This document shows, one piece after another, positions 8,431-16,784 of a DNA stretch of 64,000 nt. Below the pieces are notes generated by a model. The model was not told where the DNA came from. It made no database searches and saw nothing but the letters and a program-made list of their open reading frames with translations. Both the position numbers and the translations under genes were made by a program. The stretch comes from Gammaproteobacteria bacterium (GTDB lineage: Bacteria > Pseudomonadota > Gammaproteobacteria > UBA6429 > Thiohalophilaceae), in assembly GCA_016194635.1 (NCBI GenBank), contig JACQBC010000010.1, positions 62,001 through 126,000 on the forward strand, given 5' to 3'. Every line of letters begins with the position of its first letter. Positions within the stretch are counted from its first letter, which is position 1.

Positions 8431-8990
8431 TGTCAACTGGATTTTTATTGAGTTACGAGCGAATACGTTTGCAATAGGCGTACCAACAAAAATCGGCCCG
8501 TGGTCCGTGGATTTATTGAGTTTAGGGTTCTAGGCGCACAGTGCGTTGGGTCTGATTCGACCCGGAAAAAAATGTATTATTAAATAAATATCAAATACCA
8601 GGCATAATTTAACACCCGCCTTTACCCGCCGCCGGGTAGACTATGACCCAACGACACTACATGTTTACCAAGACGTTCCAGCAACACCGCTTAATAGTAC
8701 TGAGTCACATGGACAGGATATCCCCTAACCAAGACAACGCCGTCAACACCTCCCTGTAGACTCGACAGCAGCATCCCTGCGGCGGACAGTCTTGGTGGGG
8801 GGTATCCTGTCCATACGCCGCATTAGCAAGTGAAATGTTTTTGTATTTCAGGGTGAAATTAAGTCACGTCATTAATGTAAATTTTTCACTACCACTACAA
8901 CTACATATCAACTAACGTTATCACATGGTCAATAATATTTGACTACCACTCTCACTTTATTATTTCTTACGAAGATATATGGAGGGAACG
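8431..8990. other. Intergenic region between eCIS operon and lipoprotein gene
   Basis: About 560 bases without a credible gene between divergently transcribed genes. It must hold both promoters; no consensus -35/-10 pair stands out on either strand. It contains small inverted repeats (gggtc TGATTC gaccc near 8549-8564 and cgcacagtgcg near 8535-8545) and hairpin element A (8709-8814). Upstream of the lipoprotein start the sequence is AT-rich with repeated cac-tac triplets (8887-8912). Confidence 0.6.
8709..8814 (-). repeat. Hairpin element A with conserved ~53-base core
   Basis: The left arm (8709-8735) and right arm (8789-8814) are inverted repeats: the outer 12 bases (atggacaggata) pair perfectly, the inner part (ending in ccaagac) with a few mismatches. 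The enclosed segment, read on the minus strand, contains gcagggatgctg, ctacaggga and acggcgt in that order. The same core occurs in element B at 9713-9765 on the plus strand; I count 42 of 53 positions identical. The arms of the two elements are unrelated. It lies between divergent genes, so it is not simply a shared terminator. Confidence 0.85.
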
Positions 8991-9572
8991 ATGAAGTCAT
9001 ATTTCACAGTATTATGCAGTACATTATTATTTGCGTGTGCCAACACTCAAAGTCCGGAAGACGCCCAGGCTATGGCGTCATATGTCGGCGGATTATTAAA
9101 GGATGCGGCGTCGAAGGAGATCGACAAGAACACCAGGATTAATAATATGGAAGTGTCTCAGAAGTTAGGCAATACGGTTAGTTTGCGTGTTTCCTATGGG
9201 AATTTATATAAACCCGATGGCGTAGTAGTTCAGGTCAAGGCACTTGATAATGGTGTCAGGATCCCCGGCATACAAAGCACGATTGGAACCCCCGGATCAA
9301 TCAATGGCGGAGTCGACTTAGCCCTCACCTGGAAAGATGCGCGTTTGGGCAGGTCATTGCGATCGAATCAAATTACCGTGGAATTTTCTCGTGATGGCAA
9401 TGTCTTTAAGTCGCGCACCTTTGAACTAACAAAACAATGGACCGCGTTAACCGAACCCGATGCGGATTCGCCGCAGTCCACCGCAACGGCCACGAGTAAC
9501 CCGTCACCGCTACGTATTCCACCGATATATGTCCCATTACGCCCCGCCAAAACCACGGTCGATACTAAATAG
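8991..9572 (+). CDS. Small lipoprotein of unknown function
   Basis: 193 residues from the ATG at 8991, chosen because GGAGG lies six bases upstream; an ATG at 8979 overlaps that ribosome-binding site. The N-terminus MKSYFTVLCSTLLFAC is a short lipoprotein signal with lipobox LFAC (Cys16). The mature part is beta-rich (VSLRVSYGNLYKPDGVVVQV, then ITVEFSRDGNVFKSRTFEL) and ends in a Pro/Ser/Thr linker. I recognise no family. It is monocistronic, followed by a terminator at 9603-9633, and flanked by hairpin elements A and B. Possibly an envelope adhesin or stress lipoprotein, but that is a guess. Confidence 0.75.
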   Translation: MKSYFTVLCSTLLFACANTQSPEDAQAMASYVGGLLKDAASKEIDKNTRINNMEVSQKLGNTVSLRVSYGNLYKPDGVVVQVKALDNGVRIPGIQSTIGTPGSINGGVDLALTWKDARLGRSLRSNQITVEFSRDGNVFKSRTFELTKQWTALTEPDADSPQSTATATSNPSPLRIPPIYVPLRPAKTTVDTK

Positions 9573-9602
9573 CTGCTTGGCCGTATCACACACCGCTATT
9601 TA

Positions 9603-9633
9603 AACCAGGATTCATCAGAGTCCTGGTTTTTTT
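9603..9633 (+). terminator. Rho-independent terminator of the lipoprotein gene
   Basis: A perfect 8-bp stem aaccagga/tcctggtt (9603-9610 with 9621-9628) runs into a stretch of seven T residues ending at 9633, 31 bases after the lipoprotein stop codon. Confidence 0.85.
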
Positions 9634-9676
9634 GGGTCTCAATCCACCGGTTTTAATTCGGTGTCACCTACTAAAG

Positions 9677-9800
9677 CCTGCGATGATAAAGCGCTCCTGC
9701 GCCGGCGGCGGGTGTCGGCAGCAGGGATGCTGACGTCAAGCCTACAGAGACGTATTCACGGCGTCCCACCGCCGGCGCAGGAGCGCTTTATCATCGCAGG
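9677..9800. repeat. Hairpin element B: perfect 32-bp inverted repeat around the conserved core
   Basis: The arms 9677-9708 and 9769-9800 are exact reverse complements over 32 bases (beginning cctgcgatgataaagcgctc). Between them lies the core also found in element A: gcagcagggatgctg, then cctacagaga and cacggcgtc. The element fills the space between two convergent genes: it starts 43 bases after the lipoprotein terminator and ends two bases before the stop codon of the regulator gene. It could end transcription from the minus side, but the conserved core is not explained by that role. Confidence 0.9.
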
Positions 9801-9802
9801 TC

Positions 9803-11197
9803 TTAGTAATTCTGCCTTGAGTAAGTAATATTATATTTCTTGAGCAACTTGCCCAGCGCGCGCCGTTCCTTACCGGCTATTTTTGCCGCCATACTGACAT
9901 TGCCGTGTGTTTGATTGATGATCCAGTTCAAGAATGCCTTTTCAAATTCATGGATTGTATGACTCTTAGCGTCATTAAAGCTCATATTAAACAGCTTGCT
10001 CATGCGTCGGTCCGTAAGTGACGAGCGTCTTTCCTGCCCCTCTGTATTAGAATTGCAATGGGTTATCGCTTGAGCATCGGAAAGCAAGAACATTCGATGT
10101 ATCGTGTTCTCCAGCTCGCGCACATTCCCTGGCCATGAATAACTCTCCAACCACTGTAGAGCGTTCTTATGTAAATACTTGTCGCCTTGCTTATAACACT
10201 CGCGGCAATTCGCCACGAATTTTTCCGCGAGAATAGCTATGTCGCCAAAACGCTCACGCAACGGTGGCAAGGTCATTGACAAGATATTTATCCGAAAATA
10301 CAAGTCCTCGCGGAATAGCCCGGCGTCAACGTTCTTGCGTAGGTTCGCATTGGTCGCCGCCATGATCCGCACATCCGCCTGAGAATAGCGTTTCGCGCCC
10401 AGCGAACGGTATTGTTGGTCTTGCAAGAACCGCAACAAGGTAACCTGCGCCTTGGGTGACAAGGAGTCGATTTCATCCAAGAATAACGTTCCACCGTTGG
10501 CTTCTGCGATCAAACCAACCTGGGCGTATTTGGCGTCCGTATACGCGCCTTTTTCATGGCCGAACAATTCATTTTCCAACAGATTATCCGGAATCGCGCC
10601 ACAATTGACTGGAACAAAGGGATGGTCGCGTCTGGCGCTGAGGTAATGTATCGCGCGGGCGGTAACTTCCTTGCCGGTGCCCGTTTCACCTTCAATCAAT
10701 ACTGCCGCGTCACACCGCGCCATCTTTTTAATCAAGTTTAAGGCTTGGGCAAAACGTGGCGATTTTCCTAGAAGATTTAATCCGGTAAATTCCGCATACT
10801 CTAGATCGGGTTGGGGACTTGCGCAATTTTCTAGTTTTTCACTATTCGACAATCGCTCAAGCCTACATACCAACTCCTGCTCATGGCAAGGCCAGGTGGT
10901 AAAATCGTCACACAGGTCAAATAAATTGAAGGCATCGGATATTTTATTATCGTCCACAATACCAAACGCCAAAGGCCGATTATCCTTGCCCAAATGATCC
11001 CGTAACGCGACAGATTGGATAACCTCGGTATCAAGCAGTAAGATTGAAATGCTATCCTCCATCAGCCGCTTTGATGAAATCCAGGCATCACACCCCATCA
11101 CTTCAACAGGATAGCCCATTTTAAGCATCATAGTGCGCACCGAATCGCTACAAATTGCTTTGCTAAAAGGCACGAGGTTTAACTGTGTTCTCTCCAT
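9803..11197 (-). CDS. Enhancer-binding-type transcription regulator with non-canonical GAFTGA loop
   Basis: A 464-residue NtrC-type protein. Residues 1-118 resemble a degenerate receiver domain (SILLLDTEV keeps one Asp, but the acidic pocket and the conserved Lys are not evident). Residues ~140-370 form the AAA+ core: Walker A GETGTGKE (170-177), Walker B GGTLFLDEID (235-244), and ERFGDIAILAEKF. The C-terminus (~415-460) is a Fis-like helix-turn-helix (GNVSMAAKIAGKERRALGKL). The sigma-54-contacting loop reads GAYTDA (217-222) instead of GAFTGA. Such proteins, like VpsR of Vibrio, may work with sigma-70 polymerase. The target is unknown; it stands alone, convergent with the lipoprotein gene. 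Confidence 0.85.
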   Translation of the reverse strand: MERTQLNLVPFSKAICSDSVRTMMLKMGYPVEVMGCDAWISSKRLMEDSISILLLDTEVIQSVALRDHLGKDNRPLAFGIVDDNKISDAFNLFDLCDDFTTWPCHEQELVCRLERLSNSEKLENCASPQPDLEYAEFTGLNLLGKSPRFAQALNLIKKMARCDAAVLIEGETGTGKEVTARAIHYLSARRDHPFVPVNCGAIPDNLLENELFGHEKGAYTDAKYAQVGLIAEANGGTLFLDEIDSLSPKAQVTLLRFLQDQQYRSLGAKRYSQADVRIMAATNANLRKNVDAGLFREDLYFRINILSMTLPPLRERFGDIAILAEKFVANCRECYKQGDKYLHKNALQWLESYSWPGNVRELENTIHRMFLLSDAQAITHCNSNTEGQERRSSLTDRRMSKLFNMSFNDAKSHTIHEFEKAFLNWIINQTHGNVSMAAKIAGKERRALGKLLKKYNITYSRQNY

Positions 11198-11438
11198 AAT
11201 CTCATCCTAGTCAAGGGACTCATTCTACATCGCTATTACATATTAAATGATGTTATGGCATTAATTTTTATAGCGTTATGCCCATGTTAATAAAATATTA
11301 ATATGCTGTTTATAGTATTAGCTCACGCAGCGGTGAAAGGGTGGTAAAATAATCCGCGCTATGACCGGAATTATTCACGCCATGGGCAGGTAATTTATCA
11401 CTGTCGCTAGGAAGGCATTACGATAAAAATAGAGGTAT

Positions 11439-14400
11439 TCATTCTGTATCATGGGAGGACAAGATCCTTTTTACCACCTCCGAGCTGGAACCGCGATGCC
11501 TAGCCTCGCGCGCCCATTCATAGGCCTTGGTGGGATCCTCCAGCTTGGCATAGACCTCGACGATGTTATTAAAATACGAAACCGTGTTTGGATCATCTTT
11601 TGCTGCATCCTGGAAATATTTCAGGGCTAAGGGATATTCCTTTAACTCATCATAAGCACAACCAATTAAATTTAATAGCCGCGCGCGCCCTGAACCTCCA
11701 TGTAAATCAGCCATATATTTTACACCGATCTCGATCGCCACTTGTGGATCATTTTTTTCCTTCCAACTCAGGCGCGCATCCAAGAAATACACAGTGGGAT
11801 TGACAACCCCCTCCATTAATAATTTATCCGTGTATCTACGCGCGATAGATAGGTCTTCGTCCTGATTTGCCTTCCAAGCAATATTGATCTCGGCTGTTTT
11901 ACGTAGCGCGTCCAGCTTGGAAAGCTCTTCATCCGTATCTTTGTCTGGTAAGGCCTGTACTATCAGGCTCATTTTACTATACCGCGGTTGATCCATGCTC
12001 TCAAGCATGATACTGAACAGCGCCCTGAATAACTGGTACTCGGCGGGGTATCTGCGCTTATCGTTTAGGCGAATAGCCAATGCTTCTATCAGAATATCGA
12101 GCTCTAAACCGAGATCCATGGATAATAACATGGGCTGAAGCAAGAGTTTCCAACTGGAAGGATACGGCTCCAGTTCCAAATTATCAGGCCACAGCGATGT
12201 CACCTGATCCTTAGTACGGACCAATTCACGAAACCGTTCCAGCAACATTCTACTAGTAAATAACCGTTCAATTCTGCACTGATCGTATTGATGATTGTTT
12301 TTTTGATCAAGTGACTTGATCCCGAGTTTAATATCATTATATTGTTCGCCGTGTTTCTCCTTGGCCGATTGAAGCAGTAAACCACGTGGGATAACATGGA
12401 TCCCGGCACGAAACAACTGCTCAGATAGTTTCGGTAGACGGTTGTCATTTTCCTCCATCGCATCAATCGCCTGGTTAATTTTCGCCGCAAAACGCCGAGT
12501 ATCATTCTGTTTATCGAGTAAACGAACCACCTGATCATAATGCTTATAATCAGGTTTTTCACTGAACAGCAGTGCATCAATTAGAGGATCCAGTTCCAGA
12601 TTATCCTGACAACCCAACATTATGGATACACTGATCAACGGCCCTGCCCATTCCGTCACCTGCTCGGTTGAATGATTAACATTCTGTAGTAGTTTTGTAT
12701 ACAGGCGTTGACAGGTCGATTGTATGTCCTCTCGCGCGGATAAATAATCGATAAAATCCAGCCAGAAATAATCTTCCAGGTTTTCTACCACATCCAAGAT
12801 GACGGCCACCACGGCGTCCTCATCCTGATCCAGACGGCGACGAATGACTTGCAATGCACCTCGATCCCCGGCGCGGCCCAGGGCATATAATTCTTGTTTT
12901 AGGATTTCGTCCTGGCCGCATTTTGCGGCATAGTTGTCCCAACGGCTGGAATCTCTCAATATTTCACTCAGTGTCAATTCCACCCGACCAATAATCTCTC
13001 GACGCCAAGGCTGCCAGGCGCCGCCGTTGAACCGGCAAGCGAAAACCTCCAGCTTCAAAATTCGCGACAATAGATAAACCCGACTCGGGGCAATTTTGTT
13101 AAATACATCGCCATTGCAGGCGGTTTGCAACACTTCCCTAAAAATGTTATCCATCTGTTGACGACGTAGTATCTGTACCCACTCCAGCACTGCATCACAG
13201 ACATTATTATTCTCAGGTTTATCGGCTTGCACGCCGAGCATCGTCAACCAGTCGCCCTTATATTCAGTATAAGCAAAGAATCCTTCCTCCTGGCGTTGAA
13301 TTGGTCCAAACGGGATGCCCGGCAAACTGCGTTGGCCATCTAAAAAAAGCGTAAACTGCTCCCCATTACCATCGAGCAGAAGAATTCCCACCCTGTCAGC
13401 GGGCCTGCTGTGCGCGAAATCAGCCCACCTCGCCTCGAACCAGTTTTTCAGTTTTATTTGACCTTCGTATATCCGCTCTGGACTGAATAAAGGGTAAACC
13501 GGCATGGATTCAAAACCGGCCAGAATAATCTGATCCTCCATGCAGACGAGATAACCTATATCCAGCGGTAGTACGGATTTTGCATAGTAGAAGTTGTAGG
13601 GAAAAGTATTCGTGCCGAATTGCGGATAGGCTATTGGCAAATGCAGGCCGGTAGAAAAATCATAGATAATTTCCTGCAAGATATAATTATTATCTCCTGC
13701 AACAAAACGAAATCCATTTTTATATCCTGGAATATGGAATAGATATTCCCAGTTTTTTTGATGTCGCAATACATAAACAAGCTGCGGATTAAACGGATTG
13801 TCAATATTGAAAATGGATATACCGTACTTACCATACAGGGCAAGATGGGTTTGATTTATAACGATCCCATCGATAGAATCTTTCAGAGCAATAAAACCTT
13901 TTACCTTAGGCGCGGCGGGATCGGATAAACTCAGGGCAAAACAGCCTTTTTTATCGGCCACTAAATAAAGAAAATTACCCCGCAGAAACATTCTATCACA
14001 ACTCACATAGGCAGCCATCCGTTTTGTGAGTGATATTAGACTTATCACTGTTGGGTGTTGTCTATCGGAGACGTTATATATCTCAAGCTCTTTTCCAGAT
14101 GCAATCACGACCGTATCCATATCACGGCAAATTTCAACAGGCCGGTCGGGATGTTTTAATTGTCCTGAATAAAGTAATACCGGCGCCTGTTTCGAGTGTT
14201 CATGATACGACAGAATATGAAACCGATTGTCTGTTGTTGCATAGATATACGAGCCGTCCGTCACCAATGTACAAAATTTCTCATTAGATACGTATTGATT
14301 GATAAACTGTACCTTATTATTCTCCAATCTAATGCGGGCAAAACCATTCGCACCATTAGAAAAGGCGACCCAGATCTCATTGTGTGACCTATAAAGCACC

Positions 14401-16115
14401 GATGAAATTTTGTTTTGTTGCTCTAACTTCTGGTATTCCTCTTGAATCCTCAGTTGTCGTAATTCTTTTCCCGTGGACCAGGCTTTCAGAAAATCATCAA
14501 ACGGATGATGGACAGTGGAATCCGTGTTCATGCCCGTTTTTGAATCTAACCGAGCCTGTATTTCTTTCTCCAGAAAGATTTTTTTAGTGTAGATTCCGAA
14601 TTCTTTCTCAACCTGCTGCAAAAGTTTCGGTTCGCACGCCAAATCCACCCTGGCATACGCCAACTTATAAATCTGTTGTCGCAGCACCATTGCAATATCC
14701 TCAAGACTGGCTGGTTTATCTTTTTTATAATTCATCAGTGCTCTGGCAACGCCAAAAATAATTTCATCTCGATATTTTTCTCCCGCCTTTTCCAGGATAA
14801 AATCATAATCATATGGTTGCTTAGTGTTTATCCCGGCAATGATCATAAACGCCGCATGTGTAACGTAGGATAGGTTATCGTGTTCTGTATTTATAATATA
14901 TTTACTGGCGGATGCAATAACCTCAGGGTATCTTCCCAGCATAATCAATGCTCGGTAATACTCTTCCCATTGCCATGAATTTAAACTATCCATATTCCTG
15001 TCATCAAAAACCTTCACGGCTTCATCGTACAAGCCATGTACAAGATAATAAGCAACATACTCGCCGCGCAGTCCGCTGGCCTGTTCCTTGTCCAGTGACT
15101 GTGATGCGATGAAGGTGTCAGCCAACGCCAGATCACCGGCTTTGACTGCATTACGGACTATCGTGCTGGCTGTTTTTTTGTCTGTTTTATCAAAAAGAGA
15201 TAACCAATGCCGCCATGCCGATTTATCCTGGCAAGCGGGCGGACATTCCGCATCGAATAACAACTGTGGTGCGTGTTGTTTGAAATGATTAATCAGTTGC
15301 GCATCAATTTCTTCTTGCGAGGGCCACCCCCATTCTTCATGAGAATGACCGTGATTAAATTCAATTTCCTGACCAGATGATCTCAGTCGAAACACCACTT
15401 CTCCGCGGTCGATGGTATAAACTTCCATATCTTGAAACTTATAATGATTATACCAACGCGTCTGAAATTTCGGGTCGTATAATTCTTCGTCACCATCCTC
15501 ATGCGCATCCTCTTGCTCAGTTTCTGGATAAAAATGGATCAAGCCATCATCGGTTAACTGCATCATTCCATAGATACTGTCATAGCCGGGTAGACGTCGC
15601 TCGCTGGCGGGTAACAGGTGTGTAGCAAGTGGATGATATAACGTCACTAGATCAGCATAGCGTGAATTGGAGATGTTCATGCCCAATAGTCCAACCAGCT
15701 TATCGAAACTGCCCAGCAATTGCTCGCTACTGATATAAATCAAGGCGTCCTTGATTTCCTTAATACGAGCTGTCAGCAATTTTTTATACTGACCTTGCAG
15801 CGCATTGTCCGCAAAGGTTACCCCCATGTTGGGTAACCAAGAGCTTGACGTCACCAGATCCCCGTGGGATGGACCCTCACCGAAACCCACCTGATCCAGT
15901 AGATCCAACCAAGTGAGATTGGTGACCTGTCCAATAGCCTCATCGTCCGCATACTCGCAATAATCTTCCCATTCGTCGCGTTGCCAAATATTAATTGATT
16001 GTCCATCGGCGGCTATCCCAACAATAATCTGGCGTACGGTAGCACGGTCAATTGCCCCCGCGTCGATATTTTCATTAATGAGGTTGGTAATCTGTTGATA
16101 AAGTCTGGCTTCCAT
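11439..16115 (-). CDS. Giant soluble protein with beta-propeller and TPR-like repeats, function unknown
   Basis: 1558 residues from the ATG at 16113-16115, preceded by AGGGGGA; an open frame to 16262 lacks a comparable site. There is no signal peptide or membrane segment, so it is probably cytoplasmic. The N-terminal ~550 residues are acidic and helical, with TPR-like pairs (LRGEYVAYYLVHGLYDEAVK). Residues ~570-870 are beta-rich with LVIVD-like blades (ELEIYNVSDRQHPTVISL; GCFALSLSDPAAPKVKGF; GISIFNIDNPFNPQLVYVL), i.e. a propeller. The middle is HEAT-like, and the C-terminus has clear TPRs (LLNLIGCAYDELKEYPLALK). I do not recognise a named family. A scaffolding or polymorphic-toxin-related role is only a guess. 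Confidence 0.75.
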   Translation of the reverse strand: MEARLYQQITNLINENIDAGAIDRATVRQIIVGIAADGQSINIWQRDEWEDYCEYADDEAIGQVTNLTWLDLLDQVGFGEGPSHGDLVTSSSWLPNMGVTFADNALQGQYKKLLTARIKEIKDALIYISSEQLLGSFDKLVGLLGMNISNSRYADLVTLYHPLATHLLPASERRLPGYDSIYGMMQLTDDGLIHFYPETEQEDAHEDGDEELYDPKFQTRWYNHYKFQDMEVYTIDRGEVVFRLRSSGQEIEFNHGHSHEEWGWPSQEEIDAQLINHFKQHAPQLLFDAECPPACQDKSAWRHWLSLFDKTDKKTASTIVRNAVKAGDLALADTFIASQSLDKEQASGLRGEYVAYYLVHGLYDEAVKVFDDRNMDSLNSWQWEEYYRALIMLGRYPEVIASASKYIINTEHDNLSYVTHAAFMIIAGINTKQPYDYDFILEKAGEKYRDEIIFGVARALMNYKKDKPASLEDIAMVLRQQIYKLAYARVDLACEPKLLQQVEKEFGIYTKKIFLEKEIQARLDSKTGMNTDSTVHHPFDDFLKAWSTGKELRQLRIQEEYQKLEQQNKISSVLYRSHNEIWVAFSNGANGFARIRLENNKVQFINQYVSNEKFCTLVTDGSYIYATTDNRFHILSYHEHSKQAPVLLYSGQLKHPDRPVEICRDMDTVVIASGKELEIYNVSDRQHPTVISLISLTKRMAAYVSCDRMFLRGNFLYLVADKKGCFALSLSDPAAPKVKGFIALKDSIDGIVINQTHLALYGKYGISIFNIDNPFNPQLVYVLRHQKNWEYLFHIPGYKNGFRFVAGDNNYILQEIIYDFSTGLHLPIAYPQFGTNTFPYNFYYAKSVLPLDIGYLVCMEDQIILAGFESMPVYPLFSPERIYEGQIKLKNWFEARWADFAHSRPADRVGILLLDGNGEQFTLFLDGQRSLPGIPFGPIQRQEEGFFAYTEYKGDWLTMLGVQADKPENNNVCDAVLEWVQILRRQQMDNIFREVLQTACNGDVFNKIAPSRVYLLSRILKLEVFACRFNGGAWQPWRREIIGRVELTLSEILRDSSRWDNYAAKCGQDEILKQELYALGRAGDRGALQVIRRRLDQDEDAVVAVILDVVENLEDYFWLDFIDYLSAREDIQSTCQRLYTKLLQNVNHSTEQVTEWAGPLISVSIMLGCQDNLELDPLIDALLFSEKPDYKHYDQVVRLLDKQNDTRRFAAKINQAIDAMEENDNRLPKLSEQLFRAGIHVIPRGLLLQSAKEKHGEQYNDIKLGIKSLDQKNNHQYDQCRIERLFTSRMLLERFRELVRTKDQVTSLWPDNLELEPYPSSWKLLLQPMLLSMDLGLELDILIEALAIRLNDKRRYPAEYQLFRALFSIMLESMDQPRYSKMSLIVQALPDKDTDEELSKLDALRKTAEINIAWKANQDEDLSIARRYTDKLLMEGVVNPTVYFLDARLSWKEKNDPQVAIEIGVKYMADLHGGSGRARLLNLIGCAYDELKEYPLALKYFQDAAKDDPNTVSYFNNIVEVYAKLEDPTKAYEWAREARHRGSSSEVVKRILSSHDTE

Positions 16116-16376
16116 ATATCCCCCTGAGTGAATAGACCAAGTATACACGCCCTTCTTTTTCCATGTCCATGTCCGGCTAAACCGTGGAAACCACGATTCA
16201 CTCGTGACCAGCCACCATGAGCCCACGGCGAAAATTGAAGTGCCCTGCCCAACCGATGTCAACGCTCAATTCGATTTGAGCCACCGTTACTCATTTAAAA
16301 TTGACCCACTCTAGATCACGGTAAGATGAAAGTAGTGCAATGAGTACATTAATCTTTTCACCAGTGGAATAGTGAT

Positions 16377-16778
16377 TCATGGCCAAACTATTTCTGGAAA
16401 AAATGGTACAAAAAAAATCACCAGATAAATGGTAAGCCAAATAAATATTGATATTTTTTGTACCGCCACTGTACGCCTGCGAGTAATTCGAATCACTCCG
16501 AAACCAACCAAAAGAAATACAATAATAAAAATAAAATACGGCACGAGATACAATAAAAAAATACTGCCAAAGTCTAATATAAAATGAAAATATTCGTACT
16601 CAAAAAACGCACTTAGTATCATTACACGTAAAATCAAATTTGTGCCTTTATAAGCAGGATTGTATGGAAATCCTAAAATAAGATATAAAGCATATATGAA
16701 CGGACTGGCCGCCACGACTAACGTTGCCAGATACAAGACACCACGCGGACCGATTCTTGCTAAAGATAATGAGGCCAT
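16377..16778 (-). CDS. Small four-helix membrane protein; candidate Rhs immunity protein
   Basis: 133 residues with about four hydrophobic segments (roughly 14-36, 50-68, 72-93 and 108-128), a basic loop ITRRRT before the last one and no known motif. It starts six bases after the stop codon of the Rhs gene on the same strand, the usual place for the immunity gene of a polymorphic toxin. The local sequence is clearly AT-richer than the Rhs core, as is typical for swapped tip-immunity pairs. Function is inferred only from position. A membrane immunity protein would suggest a toxin acting at or beyond the inner membrane. Confidence 0.65.
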   Translation of the reverse strand: MASLSLARIGPRGVLYLATLVVAASPFIYALYLILGFPYNPAYKGTNLILRVMILSAFFEYEYFHFILDFGSIFLLYLVPYFIFIIVFLLVGFGVIRITRRRTVAVQKISIFIWLTIYLVIFFVPFFPEIVWP

Positions 16779-16784
16779 ACCTAC

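Noticed and set aside
9677-9800. Element B as a plain Rho-independent terminator
   Set aside because: No T-run follows either arm, the stem is far longer than needed, the lipoprotein gene already has its own terminator, and the loop is conserved with element A.
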